Positions 6,077 through 15,030 of a DNA stretch of 64,000 bases are shown in pieces. Both the position numbers and the translations under genes were made by a program. Below the pieces are notes generated by a model. That model ran no database searches, was not told the DNA's origin, and worked only from the letters and a program-made list of their open reading frames with translations. The DNA is from Lentisphaerae bacterium GWF2_38_69 (GTDB taxonomy: Bacteria; Verrucomicrobiota; Lentisphaeria; Victivallales; GWF2-38-69), in NCBI GenBank assembly GCA_001803205.1, contig MHBE01000059.1, positions 1-64,000 on the forward strand, read 5' to 3'. Position 1 is the first letter of the stretch, and every line of letters starts with the position of its first letter.

Positions 6077-7408
6077 TTAATGGTTAAGAATTGAGCCGAA
6101 GAGGGTCATGGAGCTTGAACGGTCGATATGCACTTCAATAATATCTCCGGTTTTCAGCGATTGGTTATAATCAAAGACCGTTACTTTGTTATTTGTGGTT
6201 CTGCCGCACCACCTTTCCGGATTTCTCTGACTGGGGCCTTCGACGAGAATTTTAAATATTCTGTCTTCCATCAATTTGTTATGTTCTGTCGTTCTTTCTT
6301 TGAGATCGGCCAATAGTATTTGGTTTCTTTCTTCTTTGATATGCTGCGGAATCTGATCCTGATATTTTGCAGCAGGGGTACCTTCTCTGGGCGAATACTT
6401 GAAAATATAGGCATTATCGAAACCAACTTCATTCATGATGTTTCTTGTACAGTTAAAGTCTTCATCTGTTTCGCCAGGAAAAGCTACTATGACATCTGTA
6501 GAGAAAGTTATATCAGGAACTATTTTTTTAAGTTTTTTAACAATTTCCATATACATGGCAGAATCGTAACGGCGATTCATAAGTTTGAGAATCCTGTTCG
6601 AACCGGATTGCAGAGGCAGATGGATATTGTTGCAGACTTTTTCGCACTCAGCAATAGTGTTTATCAGTTTGTCATTGAAAAAGAACGGATGTGGAGAGAT
6701 AAATCTGACTCTCTCAATACCTTTGATGCTGTTAATTTCTCTCAGGAGGTCAGCAAACGGCGATTCTGAGGGTCTTGTTTTAGAATTCTGTTCTAAACCG
6801 AATGCTGAGACATTCTGGCCAAGAAGCATAATTTCCTTTATGCCTTTATCCGCAAGTTTTTTGGCTTCATCAGCTATTTCAGCAATCTCTCTGCTCTTCT
6901 CTCTGCCTCTGACATAGGGAACAATGCAGTAGGAACAAAACATATCACAACCTCTCATTATGGCAATGAAGTCAGAAACGCTGTTTGTCTCGAGGTGCTG
7001 TGCCATACTTTGCGAAATATCTGTATTTGTTTCGGTAAATGAAAGCTGTTCTCTTTTAGCAAGTTCCATTTCAATAATATCAGGCAGTTTCTGAAGCTGA
7101 TCTGTGCCTATGACAAAGTCAAGGTGGGGTAATTTCTCTAAAAGTGTATTGCCTTTGCTTTGAGCCATACAGCCAAGCATGCCGATTAGAATATGAGGTC
7201 TGACTTTCTTTAACTTTTTAAGGATGCCTACTTTGCCTATAGCCTTAAGTTCAGCTTGTTCCCTTACGCTGCATGTATTGAAAAGAAGAATATCTGCTTC
7301 TTTCTCATTATCGGTAAGCTCATAACCTCTTTGCAGAAGGGCTGCTCCAAGAGCGTTTGAATCTCTCTCGTTCATCTGGCAGCCGTATGTTTTTATATAG
7401 ACTTTCAT
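6077..7408 (-). CDS. miaB: tRNA-2-methylthio-N6-dimethylallyladenosine synthase MiaB
   Basis: This radical-SAM methylthiotransferase converts i6A37 to ms2i6A37 in tRNAs reading UNN codons. The UPF0004 domain has the three cluster cysteines C10, C46 and C80 (YGCQMNERDS, NTCSVRE, MLGCMAQ). The radical SAM domain has C154-x3-C158-x2-C161 (GCDMFCSYC), and a TRAM domain occupies the last about 65 residues. I chose ATG 7408 because it begins the canonical MKVYIKTYGC; a GTG eight codons upstream (7432) lies inside a family-I repeat. From this start the protein has 443 residues, normal for MiaB. It is the last of three minus-strand genes after clpC and the permease. Confidence 0.95.
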   Translation of the reverse strand: MKVYIKTYGCQMNERDSNALGAALLQRGYELTDNEKEADILLFNTCSVREQAELKAIGKVGILKKLKKVRPHILIGMLGCMAQSKGNTLLEKLPHLDFVIGTDQLQKLPDIIEMELAKREQLSFTETNTDISQSMAQHLETNSVSDFIAIMRGCDMFCSYCIVPYVRGREKSREIAEIADEAKKLADKGIKEIMLLGQNVSAFGLEQNSKTRPSESPFADLLREINSIKGIERVRFISPHPFFFNDKLINTIAECEKVCNNIHLPLQSGSNRILKLMNRRYDSAMYMEIVKKLKKIVPDITFSTDVIVAFPGETDEDFNCTRNIMNEVGFDNAYIFKYSPREGTPAAKYQDQIPQHIKEERNQILLADLKERTTEHNKLMEDRIFKILVEGPSQRNPERWCGRTTNNKVTVFDYNQSLKTGDIIEVHIDRSSSMTLFGSILNH

Positions 7409-7426
7409 AACTTTAAAACCTTTTTT

Positions 7427-7514
7427 AACCACTAATATACGCTAATTTTCACTAAGTATAAAAAGCTCAGGAGCTTTTTATAAAATCAGTGTCTATTAGT
7501 GATAATCAGTGGTT
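7427..7514. repeat. Family-I palindromic element (compact, 88 bp)
   Basis: The clearest example of the family: left arm AACCACTAATATACGCTAAT, a perfect inner hairpin AAAAAGCTC-ag-GAGCTTTTT, and right arm ATTAGTGATAATCAGTGGTT. It fills the gap between the permease stop and the miaB start. The inner hairpin followed by T residues could terminate transcription on either strand. Confidence 0.85.
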
Positions 7515-7537
7515 TGTCAATATATCTCTTTTCTCAT

Positions 7538-8707
7538 TTAATCACCGATGCTCTTTCTGGCGCCTTCTCCTACAAGGTTAAGGAGAAATATAGATAAAAA
7601 TATCATCATACCCGGCCATAGTGTCAAATTCCAATATCTGAGAGGGTCAGAAAATGCCTGCTTGAGAAGTTCACCCCAGCTTGCCGTTGGGGACTGGACA
7701 CCGAAACCGAGAAAACTCAGCGCACTTTCCGCAAGTATATTTGATGCTATCGCAAAAATAATTGTTACAATGACAGGCCCTAGAATATTTGGGAGGATGT
7801 GAACAAACATAATCCTCCTATTAGACATTCCGAAGACCTTGCAGGACTGAATATATGGAAGTTCTCGCTGTTTAAGAGTCTCTCCTCTTACGATTCTGGC
7901 AAAAGAAGTCCAGCTCAAGATACCTATAACCGGAATCAGAATCAGCCCTGACTGTTCGAATTTCAAATCCATCATAGAAGCTACAAGTATTAAAAGAAGC
8001 AGAAAGGCTGGAAAACATATAAAGATTTCTATGAATCTCATGATAAAAATATCAATCCACCCTCCAAAATAACCTGAAGTTAAACCCATAGCAGTACCAA
8101 TTATCAGAGAAATAAGAGTGGCGAAAAAGCCAACGGCAATTGAGATTCTTGCACCAAAAATAATTCTAGACAGAATATCTCTGCCTATCCCGTCAGTGCC
8201 TAAAAAGTGCTTCATTGACGGCGGCTCATAAGGTTCGCCTGAAAGTTCATAGGGAGTGTACCTGACAGGGGAAGAGAGAACAAATGATGAATTGTTATCC
8301 GGCCTGGAAGCTTCGTCCCATCTATAAGAAATATGCCATTTCCATAAAAAAGGAACAGCCAGCAGAAGAGCCAGAATTAAAAAATATCTTTTCCTGAAGC
8401 GCAGCATGCGAAAGATCAGCAACAGTGGGATAAAAAAGATGAGGTAATTATATATTTTATCAAGAAGCAGCTCAGGCCCGTCAGGATTAAAAACATAATA
8501 AACAAATGGAAAATGAAAATTAAAGTTGCCTTCAATGATGATTAAAGGAGCAGAGCCTGCCAGCAGTGGGGCATAAACCGCAACCAGGAAGATTATTATT
8601 ATTCCGACCAGAGCATAGAATGAAAGCGTCTGGCTGCGAAATCTTAGCCATGTTTCTCTAACGATTGAATATTGCTCCGGCATTTTTGCTATCTTAAGTT
8701 TATCCAA
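7538..8707 (-). CDS. ABC transporter permease, OppC/DppC/YejE type
   Basis: This 389-residue inner-membrane protein has one N-terminal membrane segment (about 29-50), then about 130 residues with two further hydrophobic stretches, and the BPD_transp_1 domain from about 175 on (FLGTDGIGRDILSRIIFGAR, then five hydrophobic segments). The EAA-type loop reads SWTSFARIVRGETLKQRELPY. The family forms half of the channel of oligopeptide/dipeptide importers with an OppB partner, two ATPases and a binding protein. None of these partners is nearby: the gene sits 17 bp after clpC and before miaB. The extended region between the first and second membrane segments resembles YejE. Substrate unknown. Confidence 0.88.
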   Translation of the reverse strand: MDKLKIAKMPEQYSIVRETWLRFRSQTLSFYALVGIIIIFLVAVYAPLLAGSAPLIIIEGNFNFHFPFVYYVFNPDGPELLLDKIYNYLIFFIPLLLIFRMLRFRKRYFLILALLLAVPFLWKWHISYRWDEASRPDNNSSFVLSSPVRYTPYELSGEPYEPPSMKHFLGTDGIGRDILSRIIFGARISIAVGFFATLISLIIGTAMGLTSGYFGGWIDIFIMRFIEIFICFPAFLLLLILVASMMDLKFEQSGLILIPVIGILSWTSFARIVRGETLKQRELPYIQSCKVFGMSNRRIMFVHILPNILGPVIVTIIFAIASNILAESALSFLGFGVQSPTASWGELLKQAFSDPLRYWNLTLWPGMMIFLSIFLLNLVGEGARKSIGD

Positions 8708-8724
8708 GCTGGAAGCCTATCATC

Positions 8725-11196
8725 CTACATTTTCTTAGGGATAAATACCAGTGTATTATTGTCGAGCCTGACTTCTACTATCGCGCCATTCAGGATTATA
8801 CCTGAGAGGATATCTTCAGAAACAGGATCTTCCAGATATTTCTCAATAGCTCTCCTGAGGGGTCTGGCTCCGTATTCCGGCTGATATCCTTTTTCTATAA
8901 GAAAATCTAATATCTCGTCTCCGAGAGCAAGGGAAATATCCCTATTTTTCAGCCTGTCACGGATTTTTCCGACTTCCAGGCTGACGATTTTCCGTAAGTC
9001 TTCGCGGTTAAGTTTTGAGAAAATAATAACATCGTCAACCCTGTTTATAAATTCGGGTTTAAAGTATTTCTTCGCCTCTTCAAGGAGTCTTTCTTTGTCT
9101 TTCTCGCTCTCTGCAGTAGTATCGGCTGAACCAAATCCTAAGGCTTTTCCCTGTATTATCTTATGAGCTCCAAGGTTGCTAGTCATTATTACAATTGTGT
9201 TTTTGAAATCAATAACTCTTCCGACATTGTCAGTAAGTTTGCCTTCTTCAATGATCTGCAGCAGCATGTGGAGGACATCTGGATGAGCCTTGTCTATCTC
9301 GTCAAAGAGAACAACACTGTAAGGCCTCCTGCGGATTTTTTCAGAAAGCTGTCCGCCCTCGTCATGCCCGATGTAACCGGGAGGAGAACCTACCAGTCGG
9401 CTGATATTGAATTTCTCCATATATTCAGACATATCAAGCTGAACGATTGCCTCCGGATCGCCAAAGATAAATTCGGCAAGAGCTTTTGCCAACAGTGTTT
9501 TTCCCACACCTGTAGGGCCAAGGAATATAAAGGAGCCGATCGGCCTTCTAGGATCTTTTAGATCAGCTCTTGAACGGCGCAGAGCCTTTGAAATTATCTT
9601 TACCGCATCATTTTGGCCTATGACTACTTTCGCAATATCATCTTCCATTCTGAGAAGTTTAGCGCTCTCCTCTTTCTGCATCTGTTTTATCGGAATTCCT
9701 GTCAATTTAGCGACAATTTCAGATACTTCGCTATCAGTAATTTTGACTCTGTTTAATTTTTTATTTTCAGACCAGCTCTTGCGGACTTCTGCAATTTGGG
9801 AAGTTATCTGCTTTTCCAGGTCTCTGCATCTGGCGGCTTCTTCATATTTCTGAAAAGCTACCGCACTGTCTTTTTCTTTTCTGGCTTTCTCGAGCTGGAT
9901 CTCAAGTTCTTTTGTATCGGGAGGCTGGACTACTTCTGTAATTCTGGTTCTAGCTCCCGCTTCATCCATAATATCTATAGCCTTGTCGGGCAAAAAACGG
10001 CCGCTGATGTATCTATCAGAAAGAGCAGCGGCAGCTACAAGAGCAGATTCTGTATAATTTACACAGTGGTAGTCTTCGTAATGGTCTTTTATCCCTTTCA
10101 GGATTTCAATTGTTTCATTTACTGACGGAGGATTTACAATTATCGGCTGGAACCTTCTTTCCAATGCGGAATCTTTCTCAATATACTTTCTGTATTCATC
10201 CATTGTAGTAGCTCCGACACATTGGAGTTCGCCCCTGGCAAGAGCTGGTTTCAGGATATTTGAAGCATCCATAGCTCCTTCAGCTCCTCCTGCTCCAACA
10301 ATTGTGTGTAGTTCATCAATAAAGACAATTACTTTCCCTGATGCTTTTATCTCTTCAATCACTGAATGAATTCTTTCTTCAAACTGTCCTCGGTATTTAG
10401 TCCCCGCGATCATAAGTGGAAGGTCCAAACCAAAGACAAATTTATCCTGAAGCACTTCAGGAACCTGTTTTGCAATAATAGCCTGAGCCAGACCTTCAAC
10501 AATAGCTGTTTTTCCGACCCCGGCTTCCCCTATAAGGACAGGGTTATTTTTATTCCTTCTGCACAATATCTGAATAAGCCTTTCAATTTCATTTTTCCTG
10601 CCTATGACAGGATCCAATTCTCCTCTCTGGGCAAGTTCCGTAAGATCTCTTCCAAAGGCTCTGAGAGTGGAAAATTCACTTTTCTGCTGTGAAGAAGTTC
10701 CATGAGGCTGGGATGTTCCCTGTTGCTGATTCTGCGGGGCTTCATTTTCAGCCGGTACAAAGTTCGGGTCAAGAGCCATCATGACTTCCTGTTTCACTTC
10801 ATTAATATTGACATTTAGGTTTTTGAGAAGTTTCGCTGCGGCGTTTTCACCTTCGGCAAGTATCGCAAGAAGAAGATGTTCGGTCCCTATAAAATTGTAA
10901 TTCATATTCCTGGCTTCCATAGCTGACAGGGTAAGGACTTTTTTAAGAGAGGCATTGAAAGGAAGCTCCCCTTTTATTTGAGTAGCGCCCTGGTTTCCGT
11001 ATATTTTCTCTACTTCAAGTCTGACCACATCAAGGTTTAGCCCCATTGATTTAAGAACTGAAACCGCGACTCCCTGTCCAAGTTTAATCAGCCCAAGAAG
11101 CAGATGCTCGGATCCCACATAATCATGGTTAAACCTGACAGCTTCCTGCTGCGCCAAAATGAGAGACTGTCTGGCTCTCGGAGTAAGATTATTCAT
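8725..11196 (-). CDS. clpC: ATP-dependent Clp protease ATP-binding subunit ClpC
   Basis: This 823-residue AAA+ unfoldase has two N-terminal Clp_N repeats (1-145), a first AAA+ domain with [16 protein letters not shown] (about 222-238), a central UVR-like helical segment ([19 protein letters not shown], about 435), a second AAA+ domain with [17 protein letters not shown] (about 560), and the C-terminal D2-small domain ending in [14 protein letters not shown]. The UVR segment and overall length mark it as ClpC rather than ClpA or ClpB. ClpC feeds substrates to ClpP, usually through adaptors such as MecA/McsB. It is divergently oriented to argJ with 160 bp between them; no clear Shine-Dalgarno was seen at the ATG. 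Confidence 0.95.
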   Translation of the reverse strand: MNNLTPRARQSLILAQQEAVRFNHDYVGSEHLLLGLIKLGQGVAVSVLKSMGLNLDVVRLEVEKIYGNQGATQIKGELPFNASLKKVLTLSAMEARNMNYNFIGTEHLLLAILAEGENAAAKLLKNLNVNINEVKQEVMMALDPNFVPAENEAPQNQQQGTSQPHGTSSQQKSEFSTLRAFGRDLTELAQRGELDPVIGRKNEIERLIQILCRRNKNNPVLIGEAGVGKTAIVEGLAQAIIAKQVPEVLQDKFVFGLDLPLMIAGTKYRGQFEERIHSVIEEIKASGKVIVFIDELHTIVGAGGAEGAMDASNILKPALARGELQCVGATTMDEYRKYIEKDSALERRFQPIIVNPPSVNETIEILKGIKDHYEDYHCVNYTESALVAAAALSDRYISGRFLPDKAIDIMDEAGARTRITEVVQPPDTKELEIQLEKARKEKDSAVAFQKYEEAARCRDLEKQITSQIAEVRKSWSENKKLNRVKITDSEVSEIVAKLTGIPIKQMQKEESAKLLRMEDDIAKVVIGQNDAVKIISKALRRSRADLKDPRRPIGSFIFLGPTGVGKTLLAKALAEFIFGDPEAIVQLDMSEYMEKFNISRLVGSPPGYIGHDEGGQLSEKIRRRPYSVVLFDEIDKAHPDVLHMLLQIIEEGKLTDNVGRVIDFKNTIVIMTSNLGAHKIIQGKALGFGSADTTAESEKDKERLLEEAKKYFKPEFINRVDDVIIFSKLNREDLRKIVSLEVGKIRDRLKNRDISLALGDEILDFLIEKGYQPEYGARPLRRAIEKYLEDPVSEDILSGIILNGAIVEVRLDNNTLVFIPKKM

Positions 11197-11356
11197 AAGT
11201 AATAAGTTCTGTTAAGATTGCATTAGTATTTCGACACAATACGACCAAAAACGGTGTTAAGCAAATAAGTTAATATTTACTCTTGGAAATTGCTTTTTCC
11301 ATTATAGAAGTAAAGGGTTAGCAAATAATATAAATAAATCAGGATACTTTAAGACA

Positions 11357-12589
11357 ATGAGTAAAATATCTCATATTCAGTCGGGATCCATCACCTCACC
11401 AAAAGGATTCAAAGCCTCAGGGATTAAATGCGGACTCAAGGCAAGCGGCAGCCTTGACATGGCTTTGATTTTTTCAGAAAAAGATGCGGTATGCGCAGGG
11501 GCATTCACGAGCAATCTCTTCGCTGCCGCGCCAGTCCAATGGTGCAGGAACAAGCTCTCAACTTCGCCTTTCGCTCAAGCTGTAATTATAAATAGCGGCA
11601 ACGCCAATGCCTGCACAGGAGAACAAGGATACAAAAATGCCTTGGAAATGGCAAAGCATACGGCAAAATTCCTTAACATTTCACACGACCATGTATTTGT
11701 GGCTTCGACAGGCAGGATAGGAGTCCAGATGCCTATGGACAAAATTAGAGATGGAATTGAATCAGCATCAAAAAATCTCTCAGCTAAAGGAGGACATGAT
11801 TCGGCTCTTGCGATTATGACTACAGATACAAAACCAAAGGAAACAGCTGTTTCATTCCAGATAGATGGCAATACTGTTACTCTGGCAGGGATGGTCAAGG
11901 GAGCCGGGATGATAGCTCCGTCAATGAATACTCATCCCCATGCCACGATGCTTTGTTTCATAACTACTGATGCAAATGTTTCACCTGAATTCTTAAGCAG
12001 CGCTCTTAACGATGCCGTGGAAAATTCATTTAATAAAATTTCAGTTGATGGAGACATGAGCACGAATGATACAGTGATAGTATTAGCAAACGGTATGTCC
12101 GGAACTGCAATGTTGAAAGGCAATTGCGAGGACTCAAAAATGTTCGCGGACGCGCTCAAAGCCGTCACTTCAGACCTTGCCAGAAAAATCGTAATGGACG
12201 GAGAAGGAGCAACTAAATTTGTCACAGTTGAAGTAAACGGAGCATCTACACTTCAGGATGCAAAAAAATGCGCTATGGCCATAGCAAATTCCCTTTTATG
12301 TAAAACAGCATGGTTTGGAGGTGATCCCAACTGGGGGCGCGTAATCGCAGCCGCAGGATACTCAGGAGCATCTTTTGATCCTGATAAAGTAAATCTTTTT
12401 TATGACAGAGAACAAGTCGTTAGAGATGGAGGTGATGCAGGAGCAAAAGAACAAGATCTGGCAGATATTATAAGGAAGAAAGAATTCACTGTAAGGCTTG
12501 ATCTTAATTCAGGTGCTCATGGTTTCACAGCCTGGACAAGTGATATCTCCTATGAATATGTCAAAATAAATGCCGATTACCATACTTAA
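11357..12589 (+). CDS. argJ: Bifunctional glutamate N-acetyltransferase / ornithine acetyltransferase ArgJ
   Basis: This 410-residue ArgJ transfers acetyl from N-acetylornithine to glutamate in the cyclic arginine pathway. The self-cleavage site that creates the two chains is visible as HATMLCFITTDA, with Thr197 as the expected nucleophile (preceded by KGAGMIAPSMNTHP). Other family motifs are INSGNANACTGEQG (79-91), STGRIGVQMP (117-126) and the C-terminal GDPNWGRVIAAAGYSG. It is followed 187 bp later by argB, with a structured palindrome between them. No other arginine genes are in the window. Confidence 0.95.
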   Translation: MSKISHIQSGSITSPKGFKASGIKCGLKASGSLDMALIFSEKDAVCAGAFTSNLFAAAPVQWCRNKLSTSPFAQAVIINSGNANACTGEQGYKNALEMAKHTAKFLNISHDHVFVASTGRIGVQMPMDKIRDGIESASKNLSAKGGHDSALAIMTTDTKPKETAVSFQIDGNTVTLAGMVKGAGMIAPSMNTHPHATMLCFITTDANVSPEFLSSALNDAVENSFNKISVDGDMSTNDTVIVLANGMSGTAMLKGNCEDSKMFADALKAVTSDLARKIVMDGEGATKFVTVEVNGASTLQDAKKCAMAIANSLLCKTAWFGGDPNWGRVIAAAGYSGASFDPDKVNLFYDREQVVRDGGDAGAKEQDLADIIRKKEFTVRLDLNSGAHGFTAWTSDISYEYVKINADYHT

Positions 12590-12609
12590 ATTGGTTGATA
12601 GTTGTCAGT

Positions 12610-12723
12610 CAATGTCATTGAATTAAGAGCAGGTAGGGCGTGTCTCTCCGAGACCGCCGAAGAAGATTATACGCATTTCGGACGGCTACGGAGAGCCGTC
12701 CCTACCTTAATTCAACCCCATTG
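12610..12723. repeat. Family-II palindromic intergenic element (GGTAGGG...CCCTACC)
   Basis: Between argJ and argB lies a long imperfect palindrome: left CATTGAATTAAGAGCAGGTA, right GTCCCTACCTTAATTCAACC. Inside are the hairpins GTCTC-tcc-GAGAC (12642-12654) and GGACGGCT...AGCCGTCC (12680-12701). A related element lies at 14873-15024. It could attenuate or process the argJ-argB transcript. Confidence 0.8.
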
Positions 12724-12776
12724 AGTTGTTAGTTATCAGTTGAAATTGTCTTAGACAATATAAAAAGGAAAAACAG

Positions 12777-13655
12777 ATGAAAACAGCCATAGAAAAATCA
12801 GCGGTGCTTCTTGAAGCGATGCCATATATACAAAAATTCAAAGGATCAACCGTAGTAATAAAATTCGGCGGCAGCGTTCTTGAAAATCAGGAACTTTCAA
12901 ATCAAGCTCTCAGAGACATAGTATTTCTTGAACTCGTAGGAATAAAACCCGTAATAGTCCATGGCGGAGGCAAGGAGATAAGCGCTGAACTTGAAAAACT
13001 TGCGATACCGGTACAATTCATAAAAGGACAGAGATACACATGTAAAAAAACTATAAAGGTAGTAGATGATGTGCTTCACAATGTAATTAACCCCAGAATA
13101 GTCTCTACAATTGAAGCAAATGGAGGAAAAGCAGTAAGGCTTTCCGGAAAAAACATCCTCACAGGACATAAATTCGAATCCTCAGAAGAGACTGACTTTG
13201 CCGATCTTGGATTTGTGGGCGAAGTGCATAGTGTTAATTCAAAAGAGATAAAAGACATACTCAAAGATAACATTATCCCGGTTATTACCCCTCTTGCACT
13301 AGGAGAGGATGGAAAAACTGTTTATAACATCAATGCCGATATAGCCGCGGCTAAAGTTGCTGAAACACTTCAGGCAAACAAACTTGTATTTATCAGCGAT
13401 GTCCCTGGAGTTCTGGCAGATCCAAAGGATGAATCAACCCTTATTTCTACTATGTACTCGAACGAAACAGACAGTTATATAAAGAACGGGACTATCTCAG
13501 GCGGAATGATTCCTAAAATCAAGAGCGCGATGAAAGCTCTGAATGCAGGGACAAATAAAGTTCATATGATTGACGGAAGACTGAAGCATTCAATTTTGCT
13601 CGAAATCTTTACTGATTCAGGCATCGGCACTCAAATCCTCAACCCGGCAAAATAA
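12777..13655 (+). CDS. argB: Acetylglutamate kinase ArgB
   Basis: This 292-residue amino-acid kinase phosphorylates N-acetylglutamate in arginine synthesis. It has KFGGSVLENQEL (about 29-40; nucleotide binding), VIVHGGGKEISAELEK (about 60-75; substrate Gly-Gly loop), NINADIAAAKVAETL (about 184-198) and GGMIPKIKSAMKAL (about 243-256). The length and the N-terminal helix (MKTAIEKSAVLLEAMPYI) match the arginine-sensitive class, so feedback inhibition by arginine is likely. The start has a good Shine-Dalgarno (AAGGA). Confidence 0.95.
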   Translation: MKTAIEKSAVLLEAMPYIQKFKGSTVVIKFGGSVLENQELSNQALRDIVFLELVGIKPVIVHGGGKEISAELEKLAIPVQFIKGQRYTCKKTIKVVDDVLHNVINPRIVSTIEANGGKAVRLSGKNILTGHKFESSEETDFADLGFVGEVHSVNSKEIKDILKDNIIPVITPLALGEDGKTVYNINADIAAAKVAETLQANKLVFISDVPGVLADPKDESTLISTMYSNETDSYIKNGTISGGMIPKIKSAMKALNAGTNKVHMIDGRLKHSILLEIFTDSGIGTQILNPAK

Positions 13656-13678
13656 AAAGGAATTTACAGAGAAGAGAT

Positions 13679-14860
13679 ATGAATAACATGCACGATGGGT
13701 TTCTTTTTAAAGAAATGGAAAAAGATGAAATCAAAAAACAAACTTCCTTGAAAATAATCAAACCCAAAACCCAGCTTTCGAAAGAACAGCAGGCATTTAA
13801 CAGATTAACAAAAAGAATAGAAAATCTGGAAAAAGAGATTATTGACAGGACAGAAAGATATAGAAGATTTTCAATTCTCTATGCAAAGGAAGTAGCTCCT
13901 CTTAGAACAGAAAAAGCCGAAAGCTGCATAAAGCTGGCAAAGGCATTATCTGAAGCTTCCAAATATACAAAATTTACAAGAACCAAGCTTGAAGACATAA
14001 GAGAGACTATTCTTTCACTTCTTGAAAACTCTTTCAGAGAGGTTGAACCTGACCAGGAAGTCAAAAATTTATACGATAAATGGTCTCCTGCAAGTTATGA
14101 AGAAGAAGAGACTTACCAGAAAGAAGAAATAAAAGACCATATTCAGGAAATGATTGATTCTGCTTTCGGCGTCGATATTGATATGGAAGATTTCGACCAC
14201 ACTCTGAAAGGAATCGAAAAGTTGAGAGAAAAACTATTTGCCGAACTTGAGGAAAAGGAAAAAAAGAGAAAAAGTTCAAAGAAGACAAAGAAACAGCTCG
14301 AATACGAAAAGAAAGAAAAGCTCCAGAATGAGTTAAAAAAGAAAGGCATCAGGGATATTTACATTACCCTTTCAAAATTGCTTCATCCCGATACCGAGCT
14401 AGATCCCGCAGTTAAACTGCAAAAAGAAGAGATAATGAAAAAAGTCACTACCTCTTATAAAAATAAAGATTTGTTATCTTTGCTGAAACTTGAGATTGAG
14501 TGGGTTCATAAGGAAAACGAGCATCTTGATAAAATTTCATCCGAAACAATGCAGATGTATTCAAATATTCTGAAGGAACAGATTGCCAAGCTGGAAATGC
14601 AGCTTAGATCACTATCTCTTGACCCGAGATTTGCCAATATAGCTGATCTGGCAAATTGCAACGATGCAGTCGCTTCGTATTCAATCTCCAGAGAAGGAGA
14701 ACAATTACGGCAGGCTATAAGCAAATATAAGGCTTTGGCATCCGAATTTGAAAAACCTGTTTCAAAGCCGAAAATTCTTAAATTTGTAGAGAATTACCTG
14801 AAAGAATATTCAGAAATTAAACTCCAAAACATTATGTCAATGTTCAGAGAGCAATGGTAG
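13679..14860 (+). CDS. Coiled-coil protein with degenerate J domain
   Basis: This 393-residue protein is highly charged and mostly helical. Long coiled-coil segments cover about residues 35-130 and 175-225, and the Lys/Glu-rich stretch 190-222 is lysine dense. Residues 223-275 read IRDIYITLSKLLHPDTELDP, then a helix ending in YKNKDLLSLLKLEIEW. The HPD tripeptide (236-238) flanked by helices is the signature of J-domain proteins, which stimulate Hsp70 ATPase; this variant, with the 'DLLSLLKLE' tail, resembles atypical J proteins seen in various bacteria. It lies 23 bp after argB. A link with the Hsp70 genes at 22-26.7 kb is inference. Confidence 0.7.
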   Translation: MNNMHDGFLFKEMEKDEIKKQTSLKIIKPKTQLSKEQQAFNRLTKRIENLEKEIIDRTERYRRFSILYAKEVAPLRTEKAESCIKLAKALSEASKYTKFTRTKLEDIRETILSLLENSFREVEPDQEVKNLYDKWSPASYEEEETYQKEEIKDHIQEMIDSAFGVDIDMEDFDHTLKGIEKLREKLFAELEEKEKKRKSSKKTKKQLEYEKKEKLQNELKKKGIRDIYITLSKLLHPDTELDPAVKLQKEEIMKKVTTSYKNKDLLSLLKLEIEWVHKENEHLDKISSETMQMYSNILKEQIAKLEMQLRSLSLDPRFANIADLANCNDAVASYSISREGEQLRQAISKYKALASEFEKPVSKPKILKFVENYLKEYSEIKLQNIMSMFREQW

Positions 14861-14872
14861 TCTGTGCTTCTT

Positions 14873-15024
14873 CGTAAGTATTCAGTGAACTATGTTATCA
14901 AACCAACGGACAGCTCGGAGATCTGTCCCTACCACATATCCGTAAGAATCGTTCGGCAGGGCGTGTTTCTCCGTAAACCGCCGCTATACTAAATGTGCTT
15001 TGCTGAATATGTACGCTTCTTCTT
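14873..15024. repeat. Family-II palindromic element between convergent genes
   Basis: Contains GGACAG-ctcggagat-CTGTCC (14908-14928) and a second stem built from CGGCAGGGCGTGTTTCTCCG...CGCCG, with outer arms around TATTCAG and CTGAATA. It shares the GTCCCTACC and AGGGCGTGTxTCTCCG words with 12610-12723. Its place between two converging genes suits a bidirectional terminator. Confidence 0.6.
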
Positions 15025-15030
15025 TTTCTT

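Noticed and set aside
6320-6917. Plus-strand ORFs of 149 and 110 codons
   Set aside because: They run antisense to the well-conserved miaB gene and have no family features.
7408-7432. Upstream GTG start for miaB
   Set aside because: The added eight codons come from a family-I repeat, while ATG 7408 gives the conserved MKVYIKTYGC start.
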